A stretch of 32,740 nucleotides of DNA from a bacterium (GTDB lineage: Bacteria; UBP14; UBA6098; B30-G16): assembly GCA_021161555.1 (NCBI GenBank), contig JAGHAI010000152.1, forward strand, positions 1-32,740, given 5' to 3'. This document shows, piece by piece, positions 1 through 7,897 of the stretch (the first letter of the stretch is position 1; every line of letters starts with the position of its first letter). The notes beneath the pieces are model-generated. The model was not told the origin of the DNA. It saw only the letters and a program-made list of their open reading frames with translations, and made no database searches. The position numbers and the translations under genes are program-made.

Positions 1-296
1 GCGACCCGTTTATAACATCTAAAAGGACGAAGGAAGTTTCTCTTGGTGTGCAGCCCGTTCCATCAACTGACAATATAAGCGTCGTCGGAATTGTTCAATC
101 GGGGAACACGAGAATGGCACTGATGCAGGATAATTCGGGTTTAAGTTATATTATGTCGCCTGGCGACACTGTGGAAAATGGATTTTGCAAAACAGTGACC
201 GATACTTCCGTGGTCTTCAGTATATTTGAGTTCGGGCAGGAAAGAAAAGTGGAATTACCACTAATAAAACCTGAAAAACAAAAGGGAACACCATAA
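1..296 (+). CDS. pilP: PilP-like type IV pilus lipoprotein, C-terminal part (5' end outside window)
   Basis: The reading frame (codons in phase with base 3) is open to the left edge of the window, so this is the tail of a longer gene; an internal GTG at 48 is not a likely start. The visible product begins with D-P-F, followed by a small beta-rich domain with VVGIVQSGNTRMALMQD and a later 'MSPGDTV' turn. This order (DPF, then V-G...ALVQD, then GD) is what I know from PilP, the inner-membrane lipoprotein that links the PilMNO platform to the PilQ secretin through a C-terminal beta-sandwich. The next gene on the same strand is a PilQ-like secretin, as in the usual pilMNOPQ order, which supports the call. 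Sequence similarity in PilP is low, so the context carries much of the weight. Confidence 0.7.
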   Translation, partial: DPFITSKRTKEVSLGVQPVPSTDNISVVGIVQSGNTRMALMQDNSGLSYIMSPGDTVENGFCKTVTDTSVVFSIFEFGQERKVELPLIKPEKQKGTP

Positions 297-415
297 ATTC
301 TTGTGAAAATGAATTTTTTATTTTATATTTTTATAATAAAATGATAAATGGCATAGCGAAGTAAAAAAAATCAGTTTTTTCGCACTTCTCATAATATAAT
401 TCATAAGGGGATTAT

Positions 416-1756
416 ATGAGAGCAAAGTTCACATATTTGGTATTGTTTTTTATCGCGTTATTTGTCTCGGTTTATGCACAGAACAATAATTATTCCTTCG
501 AGCGTGGAGTTCCACAGTTGTGTGAAAACTGCGGTGGCTGTCCTTCTGGAACGCTCTCAATATGTATATGTTTCGACAAGCTCGTCTTCCAGAACGCTGA
601 CATTCGCGCCATTTTTGCATTATTGTCCGATACTGGAAATGTAAACATCGTCGTTGACCCCGAACTATCGATAAAGGTCTCATTGAAACTTGAAAATGTG
701 TCGTGGTGTCAGGTTTTCAGCCTCCTTCTTGACCTATATAACCTTCGTGCTGTTCAGAAGGAAGGATATCTATATGTCCTATCAAACGACAAATACTGGT
801 CGCTGAAATTTGGCACGATAGAGAATCAGACGAGGGAAAAGCAACTTAAATCGACTGAAACGAGAACATATCGCCTGACTAACATAATGGCATCCGATAT
901 TCAGGACATAATCAACAATCTTCTGTCGAGCAAGGGGCATGTCAGCGTCGATAATGCGACGAACTCGCTCATCGTAACAGATATCCCGGACCAATTTTCC
1001 ACAATTGAAGCGGTAATCGATTCGCTCAATGTATCGACTATGCAGGTCAAGGTCGTAATAAGAATGCTTCAGATAGAGAAATCCGCTCTGAAGGAACTTG
1101 GGCTTGACCTCTCCATCACCAGAACGGACGGCAAATTGACAGGTAGTTCAAATATGGATTTAGTTTCCAGTGTTCCGAGGGGGGAAATTACATGGGACAT
1201 TATAAGCGGTAATTTCGATTTCGATGTTAAGTTAAGTGCTGCCATATCCGAGGGCAAGTCGAGAATCCTCGATGAGAAAACCTGTGTGGTGTTGAACCAC
1301 CAGAAATGCATTCTGTTTTCTGGAAAACAAATTCCAATAAATATGCTTGACCCGTCGGGCAATACAGTTACCACATTTTATCAGGTCGGGAATAAACTCG
1401 AGGTTACTCCAAATATAGTATGCGACAGCAGGACGATGACCTGTGAGGGGATAACAGAAACCGGCGATGTGGTGAATATGGACATTCATTTTGAACGAAG
1501 CGGATACAATCCGGCTGCCACTTCCCCTGGAGGATACGATATAACAACGCGCTCGCTTGATACAAAAGTCATTGTGAATTCGGGAGATATTCTTGCCATC
1601 GGAAGTGTGATTACAAACGAGTTCCAATACAGCGAATCGGGAGTGCCTATCTTAAAAGACATTCCGTTGCTTGGAGAACTATTTAAGTATCGGAATAGAT
1701 CTGTCAAAAACACTGTTATCACGATAATAGTTACACCTGAAATCCTGACACCATAA
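416..1756 (+). CDS. pilQ: PilQ-like secretin, compact form
   Basis: Outer-membrane secretin that would form the gated pore for the type IV pilus (or a related type II-like system). Residues 1-21 are a signal peptide ending in V-Y-A. Residues about 55-125 look like an N0/STN-type domain (VFQNADIRAIFALLSDTGN), 149-205 like a secretin N1 domain (TYRLTNIMASDIQDII), and 245-445 like the secretin barrel. The barrel ends with the hallmark VPILKDIPLLGELF and TVITIIVTPEIL. At 446 residues it is short compared with proteobacterial PilQ (around 700), lacking the AMIN domains. Between the signal peptide and N0 there is a cysteine cluster (C36, C39, C42, C50, C52), which is unusual. The ATG is preceded by AAGGGG. 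The gene follows pilP by 119 bases and precedes kdsB by 28. Confidence 0.88.
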   Translation: MRAKFTYLVLFFIALFVSVYAQNNNYSFERGVPQLCENCGGCPSGTLSICICFDKLVFQNADIRAIFALLSDTGNVNIVVDPELSIKVSLKLENVSWCQVFSLLLDLYNLRAVQKEGYLYVLSNDKYWSLKFGTIENQTREKQLKSTETRTYRLTNIMASDIQDIINNLLSSKGHVSVDNATNSLIVTDIPDQFSTIEAVIDSLNVSTMQVKVVIRMLQIEKSALKELGLDLSITRTDGKLTGSSNMDLVSSVPRGEITWDIISGNFDFDVKLSAAISEGKSRILDEKTCVVLNHQKCILFSGKQIPINMLDPSGNTVTTFYQVGNKLEVTPNIVCDSRTMTCEGITETGDVVNMDIHFERSGYNPAATSPGGYDITTRSLDTKVIVNSGDILAIGSVITNEFQYSESGVPILKDIPLLGELFKYRNRSVKNTVITIIVTPEILTP

Positions 1757-1784
1757 TATTTTTTAAAGATACTGGAGGGAATAA

Positions 1785-2516
1785 TTGCGAGTTTTAGGAG
1801 TTATACCGGCGAGGTATTCATCGACAAGATTTCCTGGCAAGATGCTTGCCCCGATACTCGGGAAACCACTCGTTTTATGGACTTATGACGGCGCAAAAAC
1901 TTCCACGCTGCTCGACCATCTCATCATCGCCACCGATGATGAACGGATAGCGGATACTGCTGAGCTGCACGGCGCGGATGTTATAATGACATCGCCATCC
2001 TGTAAAAATGGCACCGAAAGGGCAGCAGAAGTGGCGAAGAAACTGCATCTATACGATATAATCGTAAATATTCAGGGCGATGAACCTCTGATAAATGGCA
2101 AGATAATCGATGCGCTGGTCGAGGACATAATTTCCCACCCCGACGCTGGAATGGCGACGATTACAGCACCAATTCCATCCGAAAGGCAGTGGCGCAACGC
2201 CGATGTCGTAAAGGTGGTCACGGATAAAAACGGGTTCGCGCTGTATTTTTCCCGCTCGCCCATTCCTCATCGAAGAAACAACACGATAATACCACAACGA
2301 CACATTGGCATCTATGCGTATCGATGGGAAGATCTTTTGCGAATATCCCGCTTAGGTGTTTCCCCTCTGGAAAGAGAAGAAGGTCTCGAGCAACTTCGCG
2401 CACTTGAATATGGAGTGAAAATTCACTGCCACAAAATTCCGGAAGCGGAGCAACTGATAAGCGTCGATAGGGAAAAGGACATAAGAAAGGTCGAGCGGGC
2501 ACTGAAAAAGCGATAG
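1785..2516 (+). CDS. kdsB: 3-deoxy-manno-octulosonate cytidylyltransferase (CMP-Kdo synthetase)
   Basis: KdsB activates Kdo with CTP to give CMP-Kdo and pyrophosphate, the donor used by KdtA/WaaA in building the LPS inner core; it acts in the cytoplasm. The N terminus carries the nucleotide-binding signature V-I-P-A-R-Y-S-S-T-R-F-P-G-K (residues about 6-19), followed by ATDDERI, then NGTERAAEVA and NIQGDEPLI, whose Asp is the expected metal ligand. At 243 residues it has the normal family length. The start is a TTG at 1785: GGAGGGA lies just upstream (1774-1780) and translation from there begins exactly at the conserved MRVLGVIPAR. It is 28 bases after the secretin gene and probably cotranscribed with it. 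kdsA is encoded 21 kb away in the same window. Confidence 0.96.
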   Translation: MRVLGVIPARYSSTRFPGKMLAPILGKPLVLWTYDGAKTSTLLDHLIIATDDERIADTAELHGADVIMTSPSCKNGTERAAEVAKKLHLYDIIVNIQGDEPLINGKIIDALVEDIISHPDAGMATITAPIPSERQWRNADVVKVVTDKNGFALYFSRSPIPHRRNNTIIPQRHIGIYAYRWEDLLRISRLGVSPLEREEGLEQLRALEYGVKIHCHKIPEAEQLISVDREKDIRKVERALKKR

Positions 2517-2703
2517 TTTATAATCTTTTAAAAATTCGCTCATCTCATAAAAAACACTGTAGTTGCGGATTTGCGAGATATAGCACATAGAAAATAACAA
2601 AATCTCACAACAATCCAGATACATAAACATTAAAAAATTTCCTGTGCAGAGCGTTGTCTTAATCTTCGTAAGCCAATTTCAAACAAATTTTTTCATTTTT
2701 TTA

Positions 2704-2731
2704 TTGACATTTTTGAGCCCCTGGATAATAT
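2704..2731 (+). promoter_or_regulatory. Candidate sigma-70-type promoter for the RND pump gene
   Basis: A perfect TTGACA at 2704-2709 is followed after 16 bases by TAATAT (2726-2731, 4 of 6 matches to TATAAT); an overlapping GATAAT (2724-2729) matches 5 of 6 but at a short 14-base spacing. The predicted transcription start would fall within the palindrome just downstream. That is the expected arrangement for a repressor that blocks initiation. The promoter use is an inference. Confidence 0.4.
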
Positions 2732-2734
2732 TAC

Positions 2735-2748
2735 TGACCGAGCAGTCA
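2735..2748. promoter_or_regulatory. Near-palindromic operator, TetR/AcrR-like
   Basis: TGACCGAGCAGTCA is a near-perfect inverted repeat with arms TGAC and GTCA and inner C-G positions conserved in both half sites. TGACYG...CRGTCA-type palindromes are typical of operators bound by TetR/AcrR-family repressors, which often control RND pumps. It directly adjoins the candidate -10 element. No TetR-family gene is present in the window, so the regulator would be encoded elsewhere. Confidence 0.45.
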
Positions 2749-2858
2749 TTTTATAAATTATGGGTCATATTCTAAAAAAGAAAATTGGAGAATTTTTTGC
2801 AACCAATCTGGTTTATGTAATGTGATGATATTTAATTAGATAAAATGGAGGTTTTGTC

Positions 2859-5800
2859 GTGTCGATACCAGAATTTTCCGTCAAGCGTCCCGTGACAATT
2901 TCGATGCTCATCGGCATCGTTCTCGTTCTGGGGCTTTATTCCTATTTAAATATCGGTCTCGATATGTTGCCCGATATTTCCTATCCCACTGTTTCGGTTA
3001 TGACGACCTGGCAGGGAGCGGCACCCGAAGATGTTGAAAAACAGGTCACAAAGCCGATTGAGGAAATGCTTTCCCTTGTCAGTCGTGTTAAAACGGTAAA
3101 ATCCGTCACGCGCGAGGGTATGTCCATCGTTATGGTAGAATTTGAATGGGGAACTAATATCGATTTTGCGGCGCAGGATATCCGCGACCAGATTAGCATC
3201 TTCAAAAAGATGCTTCCCGAGGATATAGACGAACCTGTCGTGTTCAAATTCGATGTGTCGATGATGCCAATCGCTATGTATGCCTATGCAGGCGATATGG
3301 ACCTGAACCGACTGCACGATATTGCAGAAAACATAATAAAAACACGCATAGAACGAGTTGACGGCGTTGCTTCCGTTTCCATCTGGGGCTGGCGCGACAA
3401 GGAAGTTCACATCCTGCTCGACCCTGGAAAAATCGCCGCTATGGGAATTGACCCACAGCAGATAAAGATGGCGATTATGTTCAATAATGTCAATCTTCCT
3501 GCTGGATATCTCGTGAAGAGGAACAAAGAATACTTACTCAGAACATACGGGGAATACACTTCTCTCGACGATATAGGAAACATTATTATTGGCGTGTCTA
3601 AAAGTTATAAGCCAATTTATCTGCGCGATATCGCCACGATAAAGTTCGGCAACACCGAAAAACGTGGTATAACTCAGGTCGAAGGCAAAGATGCCCTGTG
3701 GATAATGATTTCCAAAGAATCGGGCGCAAATACGGTAAATGTGATGAAACGCGTCCTCAAAGAGGAAAAGAAATTGAAGGAAATGTTGCCTCAGAACACG
3801 AAGTTATACCGAATGTTCGATATGTCGGAAATCATCCGCAGGATAATTTCGCGAACCACCAACAACGGCATAGTTGGAGCGATACTCGCTATGCTCTTTA
3901 TACTCATTTTCCTTCGTTCCTGGCGACCAACGATAGCAATCAGCATAGCGATTCCACTGTCCATTATCGCCACATTTATCGCAATCTATGCGGCAGGATA
4001 CACTCTGAACATTATGACTATGGTCGGTCTTGCGCTCGGCGTCGGGATGCTCGTGGACAACGCTGTCGTCGTAATTGAAAACATATATCGTCTCATAGAA
4101 GGCGGAAAGGATAGAATCACAGCCGCCGGAGTTGGCGCAAAACAGGTTGGAATGGCAATAACGGCATCCACATTGACGACCATCGCTGTATTCTTACCCG
4201 TTCTATTTATACCTGGTATTACAGGGCAGTTATCCCGTGGTCTTGCGCTGACGATTGTTTTCGCGTTGTTGAGTTCACTTTTCGTCGCACTGACAATTGT
4301 CCCTGTTATCGCCGCGCAGATATTCAAACGGCAGAAAAGCGCAGGAATGGAAACCACAAAATGGTTCGCAAAATTAAAACAATCTTACGGCGGCGCATTA
4401 GCCTGGTGCCTCGACCACAGAGCAATCACACTGATTTTGGTGTTCTTCCTTTTCATCGGTTCGCTGGCTTTATATCCTGCAATCGGCGGCTCATTTATAC
4501 CAAAAGTTGACCAGTCATTCGCTCAATTATTCTTCCAGATGCCGCAGGGAACGACACTGGAAGAAACAAACGAAATCGGACAGCAACTTGTGGATGTTGT
4601 GAAGGATGACCCCGATGTTCTGTTCACCAGTATGGTCGTCGGAGTCGCTTCGGGAAGTGAATTCGACCTCGCTATGGGAGGTCAGGGAACGCCGACAAAT
4701 GTGAATGAAGGCGAAATATTTCTGCGTCTGAAGTTCAAGGAAAAACGCAGGCGTTCCAGCGAACAGATAGTTGATGAAGTCCGCAGGGCATTCCCAAAAT
4801 TGAAAAATGCAAAGCTCACATCGATAGATATGAGTTCGCAAACAATGGGTGGAGCAATCGAAGGAGATATCAGCGTGAAAATCTTCGGGGATGACATAGC
4901 GACCCTGCAAAAACTGGCACGATATGTCGAAGACGAATTGAAAAAAGTCGATGGCGTGGGCGATATGGTGCTTTCGTTCAAGCGTGGTCGCCCGGAGATG
5001 AGAATTATCGTCAACAAGGACAAGTGCGCCCGTGTGGGACTATCGATTGGGCAGGTCGCAAATGCCAATAAGACATATACCGTCGGCTCGTTCGCCGGAA
5101 GGTATAATGATGTAAACAAACAAATAGACATAAAAATTAAACTGGACGAAAAGGACAGGAAAAACCTTTCGCAAATTATGTCTCTTCCCCTAATAACGCA
5201 AAATGGGAAAACAATTCCTCTGTCGCAGGTGGCACAAATCATCGATACAATAGGTCCACCCGAGATACAGCACGAAGAACAGAAACGAATGGTCGCCGTC
5301 AATATAACTGTGGCGGAAGGACATAACCTGCGCAAGACAACGGCACGGATTAAGCAAAAAATGAACGAAATTTACAATTCGCCTCACTGGAAAGAAGGTT
5401 ATGTCTATGACATCGGCGGGCAGGCTGACCAGATGAATGATTTATTCAAGTGGATGATGATTGCTATCGTCGTGGCGTTTCTGCTCGTGTATATGGTTAT
5501 GGCATCGCAGTTCGAATCGTTCCTGCATCCATTCGTCATAATGTTCACACAACCACTTGCCATAATCGGCGTTATGTGGGCTTTGTTTTTGACTGGCACT
5601 GATTTATCTCTGCCTTCATTTATGGGATTGGTCATCCTCGCGGGAATTGTCGTCAACAATGGGATTGTTATGGTCGATTTCATCAATCAATTGCGGAGAA
5701 ATGAAGGTCTCGATATGCGAACGGCAATAGTAGAAGCGGGCAAGTTGAGGATAAGACCCGTCCTCATTACTGCGCTGACCACGATTGTGGGAATGGTACC

Positions 5801-5996
5801 GATGGCTCTTTCCACCAGTCAGGGCGCAGAAATGCGCGCTCCAATGGCAATAGCGGTAATCGGCGGGCTGACAAGCGCAACATTCCTCACGCTCCTCGTG
5901 ATACCTGTTGTGTATTCCCTGTTCGAAAAAGTATCGGTGCGGACATCGAATGGGATTAAGAAAATTCTCGGCACAGCAGACGAAGATGCCATTTAA
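2859..5996 (+). CDS. RND-family efflux permease (HAE1/AcrB superfamily)
   Basis: Inner-membrane proton-driven pump component of the resistance-nodulation-division superfamily. The length of 1045 residues is normal. The first membrane helix is at about 11-31, then a periplasmic porter domain starting LDMLPDISYPTVSV with the typical APEDVEKQVTKPIEE stretch, a helix cluster at about 335-490, a second periplasmic loop and a final helix cluster at about 865-1025. The TM4 proton-relay region reads GVGMLVDNAVVVIEN, with Asp400 followed by Asn401 rather than the Asp-Asp of AcrB, as in SwrC-like pumps. The start is GTG at 2859 with GGAGG seven bases upstream. No membrane-fusion protein or TolC-like gene lies beside it, so the pump either works with distant partners or alone. 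The substrate cannot be told from sequence: drug, lipid or other hydrophobic export are all possible. Confidence 0.93.
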   Translation: MSIPEFSVKRPVTISMLIGIVLVLGLYSYLNIGLDMLPDISYPTVSVMTTWQGAAPEDVEKQVTKPIEEMLSLVSRVKTVKSVTREGMSIVMVEFEWGTNIDFAAQDIRDQISIFKKMLPEDIDEPVVFKFDVSMMPIAMYAYAGDMDLNRLHDIAENIIKTRIERVDGVASVSIWGWRDKEVHILLDPGKIAAMGIDPQQIKMAIMFNNVNLPAGYLVKRNKEYLLRTYGEYTSLDDIGNIIIGVSKSYKPIYLRDIATIKFGNTEKRGITQVEGKDALWIMISKESGANTVNVMKRVLKEEKKLKEMLPQNTKLYRMFDMSEIIRRIISRTTNNGIVGAILAMLFILIFLRSWRPTIAISIAIPLSIIATFIAIYAAGYTLNIMTMVGLALGVGMLVDNAVVVIENIYRLIEGGKDRITAAGVGAKQVGMAITASTLTTIAVFLPVLFIPGITGQLSRGLALTIVFALLSSLFVALTIVPVIAAQIFKRQKSAGMETTKWFAKLKQSYGGALAWCLDHRAITLILVFFLFIGSLALYPAIGGSFIPKVDQSFAQLFFQMPQGTTLEETNEIGQQLVDVVKDDPDVLFTSMVVGVASGSEFDLAMGGQGTPTNVNEGEIFLRLKFKEKRRRSSEQIVDEVRRAFPKLKNAKLTSIDMSSQTMGGAIEGDISVKIFGDDIATLQKLARYVEDELKKVDGVGDMVLSFKRGRPEMRIIVNKDKCARVGLSIGQVANANKTYTVGSFAGRYNDVNKQIDIKIKLDEKDRKNLSQIMSLPLITQNGKTIPLSQVAQIIDTIGPPEIQHEEQKRMVAVNITVAEGHNLRKTTARIKQKMNEIYNSPHWKEGYVYDIGGQADQMNDLFKWMMIAIVVAFLLVYMVMASQFESFLHPFVIMFTQPLAIIGVMWALFLTGTDLSLPSFMGLVILAGIVVNNGIVMVDFINQLRRNEGLDMRTAIVEAGKLRIRPVLITALTTIVGMVPMALSTSQGAEMRAPMAIAVIGGLTSATFLTLLVIPVVYSLFEKVSVRTSNGIKKILGTADEDAI

Positions 5997-6014
5997 GAAA
6001 TGGAAATCACAGGC

Positions 6015-6030
6015 GAATAAATTTTTATTC
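6015..6030 (+). terminator. Weak AT-rich hairpin after the RND gene
   Basis: GAATAAA and TTTATTC form a perfect 7-pair inverted repeat around a two-base centre, 19 bases after the RND stop codon. It is AT-rich and has no following T-run, so it is at best a weak transcription-end or mRNA-protecting structure. Confidence 0.2.
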
Positions 6031-6150
6031 ACACAAATCCTGCATTAAAAAGCCTTTTCTCAATCAGGGCGCAGATGGATTTGGGCAAAATTTTAAACTT
6101 GCAAAAGTTAAAATATCCTTTAATCTTTTCAATCAAGGTTTTTTTAAAAA

Positions 6151-7158
6151 ATGCTCAGGTTTGCGAATACATACGCAGTTGTATTGTGGCTGGGTGTTCC
6201 CGTTTTGATATTGCTCTTCTGGTTTGCCGATGCAATTCGCCGCAGGGCACTCGAAAAAATCGGCGACAGCGCACTCATAAGACGGGCTATATTGCAATTT
6301 ATCCCTTCCCGAAGGAGATGGAAAAGAGTTTTTTTGCTGCTGGGATACTCTTTCTTCGTGCTCGCAGCGATGAGACCTCAGGTGGGAACAAAACTGGAAA
6401 AAGTCAAGCGTGAAGGAATAGACATCGTCTTCGCCCTCGATGTATCAAAATCTATGCTGGCGGAGGACCTAAAGCCGAACCGCCTTGCGAATGCAAAGAG
6501 TGAAATACGCGCATTTATCAACCACCAGACGAGCGACAGAGTTGGACTCGTCGTATTTGCGGGAGATGCTTTTTTAGCCTGCCCTCTGACAATTGATTAC
6601 GACGCGTTTCTTATGTTCCTCGAATCCGTCGATATCACATCTGTCGATGCACCCGGAACAGATATAGCGCGCGCAATAGACATTTGCAAACAAGCATTCA
6701 CCGACGACAAACCAAGATACAAGGCGATAATTCTCATCACCGACGGCGAGCAGACGGCACCAGGAGACCCGATTTCATCCGCCATAGATGCGCAGAAGTC
6801 GGGGATAAGAATTTTTACTATTGGCGTTGGAACTCCAACCGGTGCGCCAATTCCCGTTAAGGATGCGTCGGGAAACATCGTGGGATATAAGAAGGACGAA
6901 AATGGCGCAATCGTCACTTCACACCTCGACGGAGCCACCCTAACTGAAATCGCCGAAAGAACAGGCGGAAAATACTTTCCCGCACGACCTGGTAGCGAGG
7001 AGTTGCGAAAAATTCTCGCCGAAATAGACAAAATGGGAAAAAGAGAAATGGAAAGCATAACCTTTTCTCACTACGACGAGAGATTTTACTATCCTCTCGG
7101 AGCGGCGATAATCTTTTTATTCCTTTTCTGGATATTTCCCGAAAGAAAGCGAAAATAA
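6151..7158 (+). CDS. batA: BatA-like von Willebrand factor A membrane protein
   Basis: The N terminus (MLRFANTYAVVLWLGVPVLI) contains a membrane helix at about 8-26, with a second at about 60-75, followed by the AAMRPQVGTKLE motif seen before the VWA domain in BatA/BatB proteins. The VWA domain (about 90-290) has a complete MIDAS metal site: D-V-S-K-S at 97-101, Thr170 in PGTD and Asp198 in TDGE. A last helix spans about 313-330, giving the usual BatA topology and length (335 residues). Bat proteins were named for Bacteroides aerotolerance and commonly sit in an operon with a MoxR ATPase, a DUF58 protein, BatB and TPR proteins. None of those is adjacent here, so the gene has been separated from its usual partners. 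No strong ribosome binding site is visible. The next gene starts 17 bases downstream. Confidence 0.85.
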   Translation: MLRFANTYAVVLWLGVPVLILLFWFADAIRRRALEKIGDSALIRRAILQFIPSRRRWKRVFLLLGYSFFVLAAMRPQVGTKLEKVKREGIDIVFALDVSKSMLAEDLKPNRLANAKSEIRAFINHQTSDRVGLVVFAGDAFLACPLTIDYDAFLMFLESVDITSVDAPGTDIARAIDICKQAFTDDKPRYKAIILITDGEQTAPGDPISSAIDAQKSGIRIFTIGVGTPTGAPIPVKDASGNIVGYKKDENGAIVTSHLDGATLTEIAERTGGKYFPARPGSEELRKILAEIDKMGKREMESITFSHYDERFYYPLGAAIIFLFLFWIFPERKRK

Positions 7159-7175
7159 AAAATGCCTCGCCATAG

Positions 7176-7835
7176 ATGATGAATATTAACAGGACAGAAG
7201 CAAAAGAAATAAAGAAAATATATACATCGATAAAACCTGCCATAGAAGCACGGATGGAGGATTTTTCACGGCTTGGACGATACGACAGCGACGAAGATAT
7301 TTTCGCTGAACTTACATTCTGCCTTTTCACTCCGCAATCGAAGGCAAAATCGTGCTGGGCTGCCGTTCAAAATTTACTGCGAAAAAAACTGCTCTTTAAG
7401 GGCAGTGCAGAAGAAATCGCGGAAAATATAAAAAACATAAGATTCAGGAACAACAAGGCGAAATATGTCGTCTATGCTCGAAATCTCTTTCGCCCAGCAG
7501 GACAACTTGATATAAGAGAGGAAATCAAAAAATTTTGGCACATCAGAGAAGCCAGAGACTGGCTTGTGAAAACAGTCAAAGGATTCGGATACAAGGAAGC
7601 AAGTCATTTTCTGCGCAACATTGGATACGGAGAAAACCTCGCCATCCTCGACAGACATATTTTGAAAAATCTAAAACTTCTCGGAGCAATTCTGGAAATC
7701 CCTAAAAATATTTCCGTCAAAAAGTACTTTGAAATCGAACGAAGGTTTGCAGTTCTTGCAGAAATTTTAAAAATTCCCGCCGCACACCTCGATTTAGTTC
7801 TCTGGTATAGAGAAGTCGGAGAGATTTTTAAATAA
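7176..7835 (+). CDS. ogg: N-glycosylase/DNA lyase, Ogg2 family (8-oxoguanine repair)
   Basis: Predicted bifunctional base-excision repair enzyme that removes 8-oxoguanine and nicks the DNA backbone. The 219-residue length fits the Ogg2 family known from Methanocaldococcus and some bacteria. The helix-hairpin-helix reads VKGFGYKEASHFLRNIG, with Lys140 as the expected Schiff-base nucleophile, and Asp159 in LAILDRHIL as the catalytic acid of the HhH-GPD superfamily. The N-terminal FAELTFCLFTPQSKA segment is also typical of the family. Two in-frame ATGs (7176 and 7179) are equally plausible starts; neither has a strong Shine-Dalgarno. The gene lies 17 bases after batA and is probably cotranscribed; no functional link is evident beyond possible oxidative-stress relevance. 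Confidence 0.88.
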   Translation: MMNINRTEAKEIKKIYTSIKPAIEARMEDFSRLGRYDSDEDIFAELTFCLFTPQSKAKSCWAAVQNLLRKKLLFKGSAEEIAENIKNIRFRNNKAKYVVYARNLFRPAGQLDIREEIKKFWHIREARDWLVKTVKGFGYKEASHFLRNIGYGENLAILDRHILKNLKLLGAILEIPKNISVKKYFEIERRFAVLAEILKIPAAHLDLVLWYREVGEIFK

Positions 7836-7897
7836 TTAGATAAATAGTTTCCGCGTTTTTGTCCTGTGTAATTGGATTTTCGCAGAATATCTCAAAT

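Larger units (their letters stand above)
2517..2858. other. 342-base intergenic region upstream of the RND pump gene
   Basis: No open reading frame with a ribosome binding site or a protein-like sequence was found here. The stretch is AT-rich. The parts I can interpret are a promoter-like TTGACA with a weak downstream hexamer (2704-2731), an adjoining near-palindrome (2735-2748), and the GGAGG ribosome binding site at 2847-2851 that fixes the GTG start of the pump gene at 2859. I saw no convincing rho-independent terminator for kdsB. Confidence 0.6.

Noticed and set aside
356-383. GCGAA/TTCGC hairpin between pilP and pilQ
   Set aside because: The stem has a mismatch and a wobble and no T-run follows, so it is not a convincing terminator.
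395-400. Perfect TATAAT just upstream of the secretin gene
   Set aside because: No good -35 lies 17 bases upstream (CAGTTT), and transcription from it would start inside the AAGGGG ribosome binding site of the secretin gene.
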